NCBI RefSeq assembly: GCF_026340565.1
Contig: NZ_JAPEPB010000001.1
Location: 2,704,501-2,768,500 of the forward strand
Direction of reading: 5' to 3'
Length of the DNA stretch: 64,000 nucleotides
From: Kitasatospora sp. NBC_01287
GTDB taxonomy: Bacteria; Actinomycetota; Actinomycetes; Streptomycetales; Streptomycetaceae
Shown here piece after piece: positions 34,673 through 43,540 of the stretch. The position numbers were made by a program, and so were the translations under genes. The notes under the pieces are model-generated. The model worked only from the letters and a program-made list of their open reading frames with translations, ran no database searches and was not told the DNA's origin. How positions within the stretch are numbered: position 1 is the first letter of the stretch; each line of letters starts with the position of its first letter.

Positions 34673-36705
34673 TGGGCCCTCAGAAGCGCGACCGCCCCTG
34701 GCTGATGCGGACCTACGCCGGCCACTCCACCGCGAGCGACTCCAACGCCCTCTACCGGCGCAACCTCGCCAAGGGCCAGACCGGGCTCTCGGTCGCCTTC
34801 GACCTGCCCACCCAGACCGGCTACGACGCGGACCACGTGCTGGCCCGCGGCGAGGTCGGCCGGGTCGGCGTCCCGGTCGGGCACCTGGGCGACATGCGGA
34901 CGCTCTTCGACGGGATCCCGCTGGAGCGCACCAACACCTCGATGACCATCAACGCCACCGCGATGTGGCTGCTGGCCATGTACCAGGTGGTCGCCGAGGA
35001 GCAGGGCGCGGACATCACCAAGCTCACCGGCACCACCCAGAACGACATCGTCAAGGAGTACCTGTCGCGCGGGACGCACGTCTTCCCGCCCGGCCCCTCG
35101 GTGCGGCTGATCACCGACATGATCGCCTACACCGTCTCCACCATCCCCAAGTGGAACCCGATCAACATCTGCAGCTACCACCTGCAGGAGGCCGGGGCCA
35201 CGCCGGTGCAGGAGATCGCCTTCGCGATGTGCACCGCGATCGCGGTGCTCGACGCGGTGCGAGACTCCGGCCAGGTGCCCGCCGAGCGGATGGGCGAGGT
35301 GGTCGGCCGGATCTCCTTCTTCGTCAACGCGGGCGTGCGGTTCGTCGAGGAGATGTGCAAGCTGCGCGCCTTCGGGCGGCTCTGGGAGCGGATCACCCGG
35401 GAGCGCTACGGCATCGAGGACCCCAAGCAGCGGCGCTTCCGCTACGGCGTGCAGGTCAACTCGCTGGGCCTGACCGAGGCCCAGCCGGAGAACAACGTCC
35501 AGCGGATCGTGCTGGAGATGCTCGCCGTCACCCTCTCCAAGGACGCCCGCGCCCGCGCCGTCCAGTTGCCCGCCTGGAACGAGGCGCTGGGCCTGCCCCG
35601 GCCCTGGGACCAGCAGTGGTCGCTGCGGATCCAGCAGGTGCTGGCCTACGAGTCGGACCTGCTGGAGTACGGCGACCTGTTCGACGGCTCGCACGTGGTC
35701 GAGGCGAAGACCACCGAGCTGCTGACCGGCGCCGAGGCGGAGATCGCCAAGGTGCTGGGGATGGGCGGGGTGATCCCGGCCGTCGAGTCCGGCTACCTCA
35801 AGTCCGCGCTGGTCGCCTCGCACGCCGAGCGCCGGGCGCGGATCGAGGCCGGCGAGGACAAGATCGTCGGGGTGAACTGCTTCGACACCACCGAGGAGAG
35901 CCCGCTCACCGCCGACCTGGACGGCGCCATCATGGTGGTCGACCCGGCCGCCGAGCAGGCCGTGCTGGACAACCTGGCGGCCTGGCGGGCGCAGCGCGAC
36001 GAGGCGGCCGCGCTGGCCGCGCTGGCCGAGCTGAAGGCCGTCGCCGCGACCGGGGCCAACCTGATGGCCGCCACCCTGGCCTGCGTGCGGGCCGGGGTGA
36101 CCACCGGCGAGTGGTCCTTCGCGCTGCGCGAGGTCTTCGGCGAGTACCGGGCCCCCACCGGGGTCGGCGGCGCACCGGTGGCGGTGGCGGCCGAGCCGGG
36201 CGGCGAGCTGGCCCAGGTGCGCGCGGCGGTGGCCGCCACGGCCGCCGAGCTGGGCGCCGGCAAGCTGCGCCTGCTGGTCGGCAAGCCGGGCCTGGACGGG
36301 CACTCCAACGGGGCCGAGCAGATCGCGGTGCGCGCCCGGGACGCCGGCTTCGAGGTGGTCTACCAGGGCATCCGGCTGACGCCGGAGCAGATCGTGGCCG
36401 CGGCGGTCGCCGAGGACGTGCACTGCGTGGGTCTGTCGATCCTCTCGGGGGCGCACACCGAGCTGGTCCCGGACGTGCTCGCGCGGCTGCGCCGGGCCGG
36501 GGTGGAGGATGTGCCCGTGATCGTGGGTGGCATCATCCCGGCAGCGGACGGCGAGGCGCTCAAGGCCGCCGGCGTCGCCGCCGTGTTCACCCCGAAGGAC
36601 TTCGGCATCACCACCATCATCGGCCGGATCGTGGACGAGATCAGGTTGGCCAACCGGCTGGACCCGATTCTCGCCCCCCGCAAGGAAGAGACTCTCGCAT
36701 CATGA
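34672..36705 (+). CDS. ecm: ethylmalonyl-CoA mutase, B12-dependent
   Basis: 677 residues; start overlaps the ccr stop by one base (TGATG). Converts ethylmalonyl-CoA to methylsuccinyl-CoA using adenosylcobalamin. N-terminal acyl-CoA mutase barrel (YRRNLAKGQTGLSVAFDLPT near 30; NINICSYHLQEAGAT-type segment near 165) and C-terminal B12-binding domain with DGHSNG (the D-x-H-x-x-G lower-ligand motif) near 545, then SGAHTELVP and GGIIP. Its place between ccr and mcl favours Ecm over methylmalonyl-CoA mutase or other MeaA-like mutases. The needed cofactor can come from the cob operon at 46 kb. Confidence 0.93.
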   Translation: MGPQKRDRPWLMRTYAGHSTASDSNALYRRNLAKGQTGLSVAFDLPTQTGYDADHVLARGEVGRVGVPVGHLGDMRTLFDGIPLERTNTSMTINATAMWLLAMYQVVAEEQGADITKLTGTTQNDIVKEYLSRGTHVFPPGPSVRLITDMIAYTVSTIPKWNPINICSYHLQEAGATPVQEIAFAMCTAIAVLDAVRDSGQVPAERMGEVVGRISFFVNAGVRFVEEMCKLRAFGRLWERITRERYGIEDPKQRRFRYGVQVNSLGLTEAQPENNVQRIVLEMLAVTLSKDARARAVQLPAWNEALGLPRPWDQQWSLRIQQVLAYESDLLEYGDLFDGSHVVEAKTTELLTGAEAEIAKVLGMGGVIPAVESGYLKSALVASHAERRARIEAGEDKIVGVNCFDTTEESPLTADLDGAIMVVDPAAEQAVLDNLAAWRAQRDEAAALAALAELKAVAATGANLMAATLACVRAGVTTGEWSFALREVFGEYRAPTGVGGAPVAVAAEPGGELAQVRAAVAATAAELGAGKLRLLVGKPGLDGHSNGAEQIAVRARDAGFEVVYQGIRLTPEQIVAAAVAEDVHCVGLSILSGAHTELVPDVLARLRRAGVEDVPVIVGGIIPAADGEALKAAGVAAVFTPKDFGITTIIGRIVDEIRLANRLDPILAPRKEETLAS

Positions 36706-37682
36706 CCGCCACCCCGGAATTCAGCCGTCTGCGCCCGCGCCGCTCCTGCCTCGCCGTGCCGGGCAGCAACCCGCGCTTCCTGGAGAAGGCCCAGGGCCTG
36801 CCGGCCGACCAGGTCTTCCTCGACCTGGAGGACGCCTGCGCCCCGCTGGTCAAGGAGAGCGCCCGGCACACCATCGTCGACGCCCTGAACAACGGCGACT
36901 GGGGCAGCAAGACCAAGGTGGTGCGGGTCAACGACTGGACCACGCACTGGACCTACCGCGACGTGATCACCGTGGTCGAGGGCGCGGGCCAGAACCTGGA
37001 CTGCATCATGCTGCCCAAGGTGCAGGACGCCGAGCAGGTCAGGGCGCTGGACCTGCTGCTCACCCAGATCGAGAAGACCATGGGCTTCGAGGTCGGCAAG
37101 ATCGGCATCGAGGCGCAGATCGAGAACGCCAAGGGCCTGATCAACGTCGACGCGATCGCCACCGCCTCGCCGCGCCTGGAGACCATCATCTTCGGCCCGG
37201 CCGACTTCATGGCCTCGATCAACATGAAGTCGCTGGTGGTCGGCGAGCAGCCGACCGGCTACCCGGCCGACGCCTACCACTACATCCTGATGCGCATCCT
37301 GATGGCGGCCCGCGCCAACGATCTGCAGGCGATCGACGGCCCCTACCTGCAGATCCGCAATCAGGAGGGCTACCGCGAGGTGGCCGGGCGCTCCGCCGCG
37401 CTGGGCTTCGACGGCAAGTGGGTGCTGCACCCGGACCAGGTCGCCGCCGCGAACGAGATCTACTCCCCCTCGCAGGAGGACTACGACCACGCCGAGCTGA
37501 TCCTCGACGCCTACAACTGGTGCACCTCGGAGGCCGGCGGCTTCAAGGGCTCCGCGATGCTCGGCGACGAGATGATCGACGAGGCCAGCCGCAAGATGGC
37601 CCTGGTCATCTCCGGCAAGGGCCGGGCGGCCGGCATGCAGCGCACCAGCAAGTTCGAGGCTCCCGCCTCGACGCAGGCCTGA
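36702..37682 (+). CDS. mcl: malyl-CoA/beta-methylmalyl-CoA lyase
   Basis: 326 residues, start in ATGA overlap with ecm. A CitE/HpcH-like aldolase: RRSCLAVPGSNPRFLEKA at the start, FLDLEDACAP near 38 with metal-binding residues, IEAQIENAKGLINV near 130, IIFGPADFMAS near 155, and GKWVLHPDQV near 235. In the ethylmalonyl-CoA pathway this enzyme splits beta-methylmalyl-CoA into propionyl-CoA and glyoxylate, and in many bacteria also handles malyl-CoA. CoA ester lyase family is certain; the precise substrate is by context. Confidence 0.88.
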   Translation: MTATPEFSRLRPRRSCLAVPGSNPRFLEKAQGLPADQVFLDLEDACAPLVKESARHTIVDALNNGDWGSKTKVVRVNDWTTHWTYRDVITVVEGAGQNLDCIMLPKVQDAEQVRALDLLLTQIEKTMGFEVGKIGIEAQIENAKGLINVDAIATASPRLETIIFGPADFMASINMKSLVVGEQPTGYPADAYHYILMRILMAARANDLQAIDGPYLQIRNQEGYREVAGRSAALGFDGKWVLHPDQVAAANEIYSPSQEDYDHAELILDAYNWCTSEAGGFKGSAMLGDEMIDEASRKMALVISGKGRAAGMQRTSKFEAPASTQA

Positions 37683-37695
37683 GGGGAGACCTGAG

Positions 37696-38199
37696 ATGCA
37701 GTTCGGACGCACCTACGAGGAGTTCGAGGTCGGCGCGGTCTACAAGCACTGGCCCGGCAAGACGGTCACCGAGTACGACGACCACCTCTTCTGCCTGCTG
37801 ACCATGAACCACCACCCGCTCCACCTGGACAGCAACTACGCGGAGCGGACGACGGACTTCGGCAAGAACGTCGTCGTCGGCAACTACATCTACTCGCTGC
37901 TGCTCGGCATGTCCGTCCCGGACGTCTCGGGCAAGGCGATCGCCAACCTGGAGATCGAGTCGCTGCGGCACATCGCGCCGACCTTCCACGGCGACACCCT
38001 CTACGGCGAGACCACGGTGCTCGACAAGTGGCCGTCCAAGTCCAAGGACGACCGCGGCATCGTGTACGTCGAGACCAAGGGCTACAAGCAGGACGGCACG
38101 GTCGTCTGCGTCTTCCGCCGCAAGGTGATGGTGCCGACCGAGACGTACACCAAGGCGCGCGGCGGGGAGCAGCCCGGCCGCCCGACCCCGCTCGCCTGA
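37696..38199 (+). CDS. mch: MaoC-like hotdog hydratase, probable mesaconyl-CoA hydratase
   Basis: 167 residues, ATG after a GGGGAG site, 13 nt behind mcl. Single hotdog domain of MaoC type, with HLFCLLTMNHHPLHLDSNYA near 32 carrying the Asn/His hydratase motif (D-x5-H type) and a second conserved IAPTFHGDTLYGETTV. In Rhodobacter the mesaconyl-CoA hydratase is a longer two-hotdog protein; actinobacterial clusters have this short form in the same position. Mesaconyl-CoA hydration to beta-methylmalyl-CoA is the inferred reaction. Followed by two strong hairpins. Confidence 0.8.
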   Translation: MQFGRTYEEFEVGAVYKHWPGKTVTEYDDHLFCLLTMNHHPLHLDSNYAERTTDFGKNVVVGNYIYSLLLGMSVPDVSGKAIANLEIESLRHIAPTFHGDTLYGETTVLDKWPSKSKDDRGIVYVETKGYKQDGTVVCVFRRKVMVPTETYTKARGGEQPGRPTPLA

Positions 38200-38227
38200 T
38201 CCTGCTCCCCCGGCACCCCCCAGCCCC

Positions 38228-38298
38228 CTTCGAGCGACCGCCGTCATCGGCCGCTCGAAGGCCAGGGGCCCCGCGGACGTCACGCTCCGCGGGGCCCC
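38228..38298 (+). terminator. two tandem hairpins ending ccr-ecm-mcl-mch
   Basis: First stem CTTCGAGCG / CGCTCGAAG (38228-38236, 38252-38260); second a perfect 13-bp stem GGGGCCCCGCGGA / TCCGCGGGGCCCC (38265-38277, 38286-38298) with an 8-nt loop. No U-run. They lie between the mch stop and the acyl-CoA dehydrogenase start, so read-through into that gene would be reduced but perhaps not abolished. Confidence 0.8.
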
Positions 38299-38343
38299 GA
38301 ACACCCCACCACCCTCAGCGCTAGACAGACATGGAGCCGCACG

Positions 38344-39546
38344 ATGGGACGCCTCGCACAGACCGACGGCCTGACCGAGATCCAGCGGGACATCCTCGCC
38401 ACCGTGCGGGACTTCGTCGACAAGGAGATCATTCCGGTCGCCACCGAGCTGGAGCACCGGGACGAGTACCCGACCGCCATCGTCGAGGGCATGAAGCAGC
38501 TCGGCCTCTTCGGCCTGACCATCCCCGAGGAGTTCGGCGGCCTCGGCGAGTCGCTGCTCACCTACGCCCTGGTGGTCGAGGAGATCGCCCGCGGCTGGAT
38601 GTCGGTCTCCGGCATCGTCAACACCCACTTCATCGTGGCGCACATGATCAACGCGCACGGCACCCAGGAGCAGAAGGAGTACTTCCTGCCCCGGATGGCG
38701 GCCGGCGAGATCCGCGGCGCCTTCTCGATGTCGGAGCCGGGCCTGGGCTCGGACGTGGCGGCGATCAGCACCAAGGGCGTCAAGGACGGGGACTTCTACG
38801 TCCTCAACGGCCAGAAGATGTGGCTGACCAACGGCGGCACCTCCACCCTGGTCGCGGTGCTCTGCAAGACCAACGAGGGCGCGAGCACCCCGTACCGCAA
38901 CATGACCACCTTCCTGATCGAGAAGACGCCGGGCTTCGGCCCGAACCCGTCGGTTCCCGGGCTGACCGTGCCCGGCAAGATCGAGAAGATGGGCTACAAG
39001 GGCGTCGACACCACCGAACTGGTGCTCCAGGACGTCCGGATCCCGGCCGACCGGATCCTCGGCGGGGTGCCCGGCAAGGGCTTCTACCAGATGATGGACG
39101 GCGTCGAGGTCGGCCGGGTCAACGTGGCCGCGCGCGGCTGCGGGGTGGCCCGGCGCGCCTTCGAGCTCGGCATCTCCTACGCCCAGCAGCGCTCGACCTT
39201 CGGCAAGAAGATCGCCGAGCACCAGGCGATCCAGTTCAAGTTGGCCGAGATGGCCACCAAGGTCGAGGCCGCGCACCAGATGATGGTGATGGCCGCCCGC
39301 AAGAAGGACAGCGGCGAGCGCAACGACCTGGAGGCCGGGATGGCCAAGTACCTGGCCTCCGAGTACTGCAAGGAGGTCGTCGAGGACGCCTTCCGGATCC
39401 ACGGCGGCTACGGCTTCTCCAAGGAGTACGAGATCGAGCGGCTCTACCGCGAGGCGCCGATGCTGCTCATCGGTGAAGGCACCGCGGAGATCCAGAAGAT
39501 GATCGTCGGGCGCCGCCTGCTGGAGGAGTACAAGCTCGCCGAGTGA
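38344..39546 (+). CDS. mcd: acyl-CoA dehydrogenase, probable methylsuccinyl-CoA dehydrogenase
   Basis: 400 residues, ATG. Complete acyl-CoA dehydrogenase: helical N-domain, FSMSEPGLGSDVA near 130 and WLTNGG near 160 in the beta domain, then AARKKDSGE and RIHGGYGFSKEYEIERLYREA in the C-domain and EGTAEIQ, which carries the catalytic Glu region near 378. FAD is expected. Position next to ccr-ecm-mcl-mch makes (2S)-methylsuccinyl-CoA, oxidised to mesaconyl-CoA, the likely substrate. Set apart from mch by terminator hairpins, so perhaps with its own promoter in the 45 nt before the start. Confidence 0.85.
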   Translation: MGRLAQTDGLTEIQRDILATVRDFVDKEIIPVATELEHRDEYPTAIVEGMKQLGLFGLTIPEEFGGLGESLLTYALVVEEIARGWMSVSGIVNTHFIVAHMINAHGTQEQKEYFLPRMAAGEIRGAFSMSEPGLGSDVAAISTKGVKDGDFYVLNGQKMWLTNGGTSTLVAVLCKTNEGASTPYRNMTTFLIEKTPGFGPNPSVPGLTVPGKIEKMGYKGVDTTELVLQDVRIPADRILGGVPGKGFYQMMDGVEVGRVNVAARGCGVARRAFELGISYAQQRSTFGKKIAEHQAIQFKLAEMATKVEAAHQMMVMAARKKDSGERNDLEAGMAKYLASEYCKEVVEDAFRIHGGYGFSKEYEIERLYREAPMLLIGEGTAEIQKMIVGRRLLEEYKLAE

Positions 39547-39556
39547 CAGGTGTGTC

Positions 39557-39590
39557 CGGTGGGTCCGGGACGTGCGTCCAGGACCCACCG
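39557..39590 (+). terminator. hairpin after the acyl-CoA dehydrogenase gene
   Basis: 10-bp perfect stem, CGGTGGGTCC (39557-39566) and GGACCCACCG (39581-39590), 10 nt after the stop codon. No U-run. Confidence 0.75.
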
Positions 39591-39628
39591 ACCTCCTGAG
39601 AGATGACTCACGGATCTTGACGAGTCCC

Positions 39629-39657
39629 TTGGGAACCGGAGACCCGCCCGCTACGGT
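39629..39657 (+). promoter_or_regulatory. possible psd-pssA promoter
   Basis: TTGGGA (39629-39634), 17-nt spacer, TACGGT (39652-39657). The predicted start of transcription is about 170 nt before psd, leaving a leader that contains the inverted repeat GGGACAG-CAG-CTGTCCC (39751-39767), which could be a regulatory site or a leader hairpin. Confidence 0.5.
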
Positions 39658-39832
39658 CGTACACATAGCGCGTGCGCTCCGGCACGGCAGGAGACAGTTG
39701 AACGAGCAGGCGGGTTGCCCTTCCACCGCCTGCTCCCGATAGCATCCACCGGGACAGCAGCTGTCCCCTTATCACCCGATCCCCGCGGTTGGCCCCCGTG
39801 CAGGCCAAGATCCCCCGCGACAAAGGTCTTCG

Positions 39833-40525
39833 ATGCCCATCAGCCCGTCCCCTCTCACTTCCGTCACGGAGCGCGATGCCCTCGCTCCCGAGACGGCCGG
39901 CCGGCGACCCCGCGTGACCATCGCGCGCGGAGCCACCCCCTGGTTCGTCCCGACCCTGGCCACCGCGGCCCTGACCACCGCTCTCACCAAGCGGAACGGC
40001 AAGTGGGCCGTCGCGGCGGCTCCGCTCTGCGCGCTCAGCGCCGGCATGCTGTGGTTCTTCCGCGACCCCGAGCGTGAGATCGGCGCCGGCAGAGTGATCT
40101 CGCCGGCCGACGGCGTGGTGCAGAGCATCGACGCCTGGCCGGACGGCCGCACCCGCGTCGCGATCTTCATGAGCCCGCTCAATGTGCACGTCAACCGGGC
40201 TCCGCTGCCGGGCACGATCACCTCCGTCGAGCACATCGCCGGTGGCTTCGTCCCCGCGTTCAACAAGGACAGCGACCGCAACGAGCGCGTGGTGTGGCAC
40301 TTCGACACCGAGCTCGGTGACATCGAGATGGTCCAGATCGCCGGGGCCGTGGCACGTCGCATCGTGCCGTACGTGCCCGCCGGCACCAAGGTCGAGCAGG
40401 GCGAGCGGATCGGGTTGATCCGCTTCGGCTCCCGCGTCGACACCTACCTGCCGGCCGGCGTCGAGGTCGGCGTCGAGGTCGGCCAGAAGACGACCGCGGG
40501 GGTGACACGCCTTGACCGTGACTGA
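39833..40525 (+). CDS. psd: phosphatidylserine decarboxylase proenzyme
   Basis: 230 residues, ATG with AAAGG upstream. Decarboxylates phosphatidylserine to phosphatidylethanolamine at the membrane. The short, PSD-B form: two hydrophobic segments near 35-70, SPADGVVQSI near 88, MSPLNVHVNRAP near 112, and the self-cleavage site in RFGSRVD near 200, where the Ser becomes the pyruvoyl group. Its last 14 nt overlap the start of pssA, which makes the substrate, so the two are coupled. Confidence 0.93.
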   Translation: MPISPSPLTSVTERDALAPETAGRRPRVTIARGATPWFVPTLATAALTTALTKRNGKWAVAAAPLCALSAGMLWFFRDPEREIGAGRVISPADGVVQSIDAWPDGRTRVAIFMSPLNVHVNRAPLPGTITSVEHIAGGFVPAFNKDSDRNERVVWHFDTELGDIEMVQIAGAVARRIVPYVPAGTKVEQGERIGLIRFGSRVDTYLPAGVEVGVEVGQKTTAGVTRLDRD

Positions 40526-41405
40526 TCCCGAGACCCTGGTCGGCCTCGGCGACTCGGAGGAGACCGAGCTGCGCCGGCGCCGCTGGGCGCGCGACCGCGA
40601 ACTGCGCGCGCCGCGCTCGCCGCAGACCCTGTCCACGGCGGACTTCCTGACGCTGGGCAACGCCGTCTGCGGCTTCCTGGCGATCTACTCGATCACCACC
40701 AACATGCTCATCCCGCACATCAGCGGCACCGGCGACGGCACCGGCGGCATGGTCCGGCACGGCGCCGCCACCACCGTGACCCTGCTGCTGCTCGGCTCGA
40801 TGTGCGACCTCTTCGACGGCCTGGTGGCCCGCAAGCTTCGCTCCTCGGCACTCGGGGCGGAGCTGGACAACCTGGCCGACCTGATCAGCTTCGGCATCGC
40901 GCCCGCCTACTTCGTCGCTGTCTGGGGCATCGTCGGCGGACCGGGCAGCAGCCAGGGGCTCTCCGCCTTCATCGCGCTGACCGTGCTGCTCGCGGTGGTG
41001 CTGCGGCTGGCCCGGTTCTCCGCGGTCAAGATGCGGCCCGGGGTCTTCCAGGGCATGCCCTGCCCGATGGGCGCCATGACGGTGATCGCCATCGTGCTGC
41101 TCGACCCGCCGTTCCTGGCCGGCCTGCTGGCCATCTTCGGCGTGGCCTACCTGATGGTCAGCCGGGTCGAGTACCCCAAGCCGCAGGGCCTGCTGGCCAC
41201 CGCCACGCTGGGCTGGATCGTCGTCTCGATCGGCTGCCTGGCCGCCTGGGCGGCCGGCCTGCCCGGTGGTGACGTGCTGATGCACATCGGCGCCGTCGCC
41301 CAGATCGCGCTGGCCGCGATGGCCCCGCTGCTGGTGATCCGCCGCAAGGTGGGCCAGAAGGTCGGCGACGTCCGCGCCCGCCGCGCGGAGTCCCGCGGCT
41401 GCTGA
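40512..41405 (+). CDS. pssA: CDP-diacylglycerol-serine O-phosphatidyltransferase
   Basis: 297 residues from a TTG with GGGGGTGA upstream (a GTG two codons later is possible). The CDP-alcohol phosphotransferase signature D-x2-D-G-x2-A-R-x8-G-x3-D-x3-D is present as DLFDGLVARKL...GAELDNLAD near 98-120. Seven or eight hydrophobic spans. Transfers phosphatidyl from CDP-diacylglycerol to serine. Paired with psd for phosphatidylethanolamine synthesis, the standard actinobacterial arrangement. A strong terminator follows. Confidence 0.93.
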   Translation: MTVTDPETLVGLGDSEETELRRRRWARDRELRAPRSPQTLSTADFLTLGNAVCGFLAIYSITTNMLIPHISGTGDGTGGMVRHGAATTVTLLLLGSMCDLFDGLVARKLRSSALGAELDNLADLISFGIAPAYFVAVWGIVGGPGSSQGLSAFIALTVLLAVVLRLARFSAVKMRPGVFQGMPCPMGAMTVIAIVLLDPPFLAGLLAIFGVAYLMVSRVEYPKPQGLLATATLGWIVVSIGCLAAWAAGLPGGDVLMHIGAVAQIALAAMAPLLVIRRKVGQKVGDVRARRAESRGC

Positions 41406-41420
41406 GCCGCCGACGCTGAA

Positions 41421-41467
41421 CGAACGCCGCTGCCCTCGGATCCTCGTGATCCGGGGGCAGCGGCGTT
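41421..41467 (+). terminator. strong nested hairpin after pssA
   Basis: Outer perfect 14-bp stem GAACGCCGCTGCCC / GGGCAGCGGCGTTC (41421-41434, 41454-41467) with an inner 6-bp stem CGGATC / GATCCG. Also lies 30 nt from the stop of the minus-strand gene that follows, so it could serve both sides. Confidence 0.9.
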
Positions 41468-41497
41468 CTCGCGCCCGCCGGGCGCCGGCGACACCGC

Positions 41498-41860
41498 TCA
41501 GCAGGCCCCCCGCGGTGCCAGGCTCCCGAACACCTCCGCCGGGTCCCGCTGGGCGAGGTAGTCGAAGTGCAGCCGCACGACGCCGTCCGGATCGGCGAGG
41601 GCGGCGAGGGCCGGGGGCCGCGGGCCCAGCGGGCGAGGGGCGGGCCACTGCTGGGCCAGCACCGCGAGGGCCGTCCCGTCGGCGGCGCGCAGCACCCAGG
41701 TGGCCAGGCCGCCGCCGATCCGCGCGAGGTAGCCCGCGGCGAGAGCGGCCACCGCCGCCGCGTCCAGTGCGCTCCCGTCGGGGAGCTGCCGGGCCTCCTG
41801 GTGCGGGGCATCGGTGTCGTCGCCCGCCGCGACGCTGCCCCGGGTCAGCTCGATCCGCAT
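41498..41860 (-). CDS. hypothetical protein, 120 residues
   Basis: ATG placed 7 nt after a TAGGCT box, so probably leaderless. Soluble, acidic, with no signal peptide or membrane span. The middle and end (GGLATWVLRAADGTALAVLAQQW, then GVVRLHFDYLAQRDPAEVFGSLA) suggest a small alpha/beta domain, but I do not recognise the family. Convergent with pssA; nothing nearby hints at a job. Good start signal and codon usage make a real gene likely. Confidence 0.6.
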   Translation of the reverse strand: MRIELTRGSVAAGDDTDAPHQEARQLPDGSALDAAAVAALAAGYLARIGGGLATWVLRAADGTALAVLAQQWPAPRPLGPRPPALAALADPDGVVRLHFDYLAQRDPAEVFGSLAPRGAC

Positions 41861-41867
41861 GGTGGGC

Positions 41868-41873
41868 AGCCTA
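41868..41873 (-). promoter_or_regulatory. -10 box of a leaderless start (TAGGCT)
   Basis: TAGGCT lies 7 nt before the ATG at 41860 without a ribosome site. Confidence 0.5.
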
Positions 41874-42021
41874 GGCCGTGTCTGACAATTCGCGTCGGAC
41901 AGGCCCGCGGCGTTGGGCGCCCGGCTGGGCGTGCCGGCCGAGTCGCCGTGAGTGGCTCCAGCCTGGTCCGCGCCCCTGGTCCGGCACCATCGGCCGTTCG
42001 GCAGAGCGGCCCGACGACCCG

Positions 42022-43527
42022 TCAGGCCCCGCCGTGGTGCACGCTGAACGCCGAGCGGCGGGCCGCGCGGGCGACGGCCGGATCGGGGTAGACCCCGGCC
42101 ACCGCGGTGAGCACCGAGGCGGCCCGCGGGTGGCCGGACTGGCGGGCGCGGGCGAAGAGGCGGACCGGGTCGCCGGCGCAGGCGCCCTCGACGTGGCCGA
42201 CCAGCAGCTCGGTCTCGCCGTGGTCGAGGACGGCGGCGGCGGTGTCCACCCAGAGCCAGGCGGCGTCCTCCGCGCTCAGCACGTCGGAGGGGACCACCCC
42301 GCCCTCGTCCAGCTGCTCGGCCAGCCAGAGCAGCGCGTAGGGGCGCAGCACCGGCTCGTCGACGGCCGCCCGGACCGCCTGCTCGGCGGTGCCGCCGGCC
42401 ACCCGCAGCGCCTCGAAGGCGAGCCCGCGCAGCAGCGCGTCCTCGCCCTGGGCGGCCTCCAGCAGCTCGGCGACCGCGCGGTCCACCGGACGCGCGGCGA
42501 CCCAGGCCCGGTACTCCGCGCGGGCCGGGCCCGGGGAGTAGTTGGCGCAGGCGTCCAGCAGCTCCAGGGCGCTCTGCTCGATGTGCCCGGCCTCGGTCTG
42601 GGCGACCGTGCAGATGTCCTCCAGCTTGGCGCGCACCGCCCAGTGACCGAGCGGGGAGAGCTCGGCGGCGTCCTCCGCGCGGACCACCGCGCCGACCGCG
42701 GTCAGGCCGTCCAGCATCCAGTCCAGGACGGCGGCGATGTCGGAGGGCGCCGGCGGGGTGTCGATCTGCGGCTCGCGGCAGGTGCCGCGCACGGCCGAGA
42801 CGGCGGAGGCCGCGTGCGGGACCGGGGAGAGGGTGGCGAAGCCGGTGCCGGAACCGTGCCGGCGCTCGTCCAGGCCGCGCCGGAGCAGCTCCATCAGCTC
42901 GCTCTCGGCGACCGGGCCGGCCACCAGGTGCAGGAAGGAGAGCAGCTGCGGGGCCTGGTCGACGGCCTGCCCGGCGAGCACCGCGAAGACGCCGCGCAGT
43001 GCGGCGGGCGGCACCGGGGCGAGCAGCGTCCAGGCGTCGAAGAGGGCGGACCAGCCGCGCAGCACGGCCTCGTCGTCGTGCTCCCAGGCGTGCAGCCGCC
43101 AGCCGGGGGCGGCACCGCCGTCCCGGGGCTCGACCAGGCCGACCAGCAGCGCCTGGCCCCAGGCCTTGGCGGCGGCGCCCACCGTCATGGCGAGCGCGCG
43201 GCCCGCGGCCCTGGCGTCCTCGGGGAGCAGTTCGCCGCGCTTGTCGACGGCGGCGAGTTCGCCCGCCCAGCGGGCGATCCGCACCGCGTCGGCGAGCATC
43301 CGGCGAGCCGGCGGGGCGAGCTCGGCGGGGCCGGGGAAGCCCTCGGGCAGCGGCAGGCGGCCGCGGCCGGGGGCGGGCTTGGGGGTGCGCCGGCGAGCGG
43401 CGGCGGGGCGGCCCGGCTGCACGCTGTCGGCGCGGCGGGCCGTTCCGGGTAGACGGGTCACCGTCGCGCCGGTACCCGTGGTCGGCGGGAGCGGGGCATC
43501 ACGGTCGCGCGGATTCCGAGACGTCAC
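42022..43527 (-). CDS. conserved-looking helical hypothetical protein, 501 residues
   Basis: GTG start; GGGGAAG lies about 12 nt upstream and is part of a small palindrome (43541-43554). The first 60 residues are basic and Pro-rich; the rest is almost wholly predicted helix, Leu/Ala/Glu-rich, in repeated units of about 35-40 residues (for instance DRAVAELLEAAQGEDALLRG and EQAVRAAVDEPVLRPYALLW), like HEAT or TPR-type solenoids. No catalytic motif, signal or membrane segment. I do not recognise the family; a scaffolding or regulatory role would fit a solenoid, but that is a guess. Confidence 0.6.
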   Translation of the reverse strand: MTSRNPRDRDAPLPPTTGTGATVTRLPGTARRADSVQPGRPAAARRRTPKPAPGRGRLPLPEGFPGPAELAPPARRMLADAVRIARWAGELAAVDKRGELLPEDARAAGRALAMTVGAAAKAWGQALLVGLVEPRDGGAAPGWRLHAWEHDDEAVLRGWSALFDAWTLLAPVPPAALRGVFAVLAGQAVDQAPQLLSFLHLVAGPVAESELMELLRRGLDERRHGSGTGFATLSPVPHAASAVSAVRGTCREPQIDTPPAPSDIAAVLDWMLDGLTAVGAVVRAEDAAELSPLGHWAVRAKLEDICTVAQTEAGHIEQSALELLDACANYSPGPARAEYRAWVAARPVDRAVAELLEAAQGEDALLRGLAFEALRVAGGTAEQAVRAAVDEPVLRPYALLWLAEQLDEGGVVPSDVLSAEDAAWLWVDTAAAVLDHGETELLVGHVEGACAGDPVRLFARARQSGHPRAASVLTAVAGVYPDPAVARAARRSAFSVHHGGA

Positions 43528-43540
43528 GCCGTGCAGTCTT

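Noticed and set aside
34216..37682. Very long alternative frames reaching into ecm and mcl (829 and 905 codons)
   Set aside because: Their upstream parts translate ccr or ecm in a wrong frame; the real genes start at overlapping ATG codons at 34672 and 36702 with family-matching N-termini.
42000..43452. Long plus-strand frame opposite the 501-residue gene
   Set aside because: Composition is typical of antisense shadow (Gly, Arg, Gln, His-rich), with no start signal; the minus frame has a normal protein composition.
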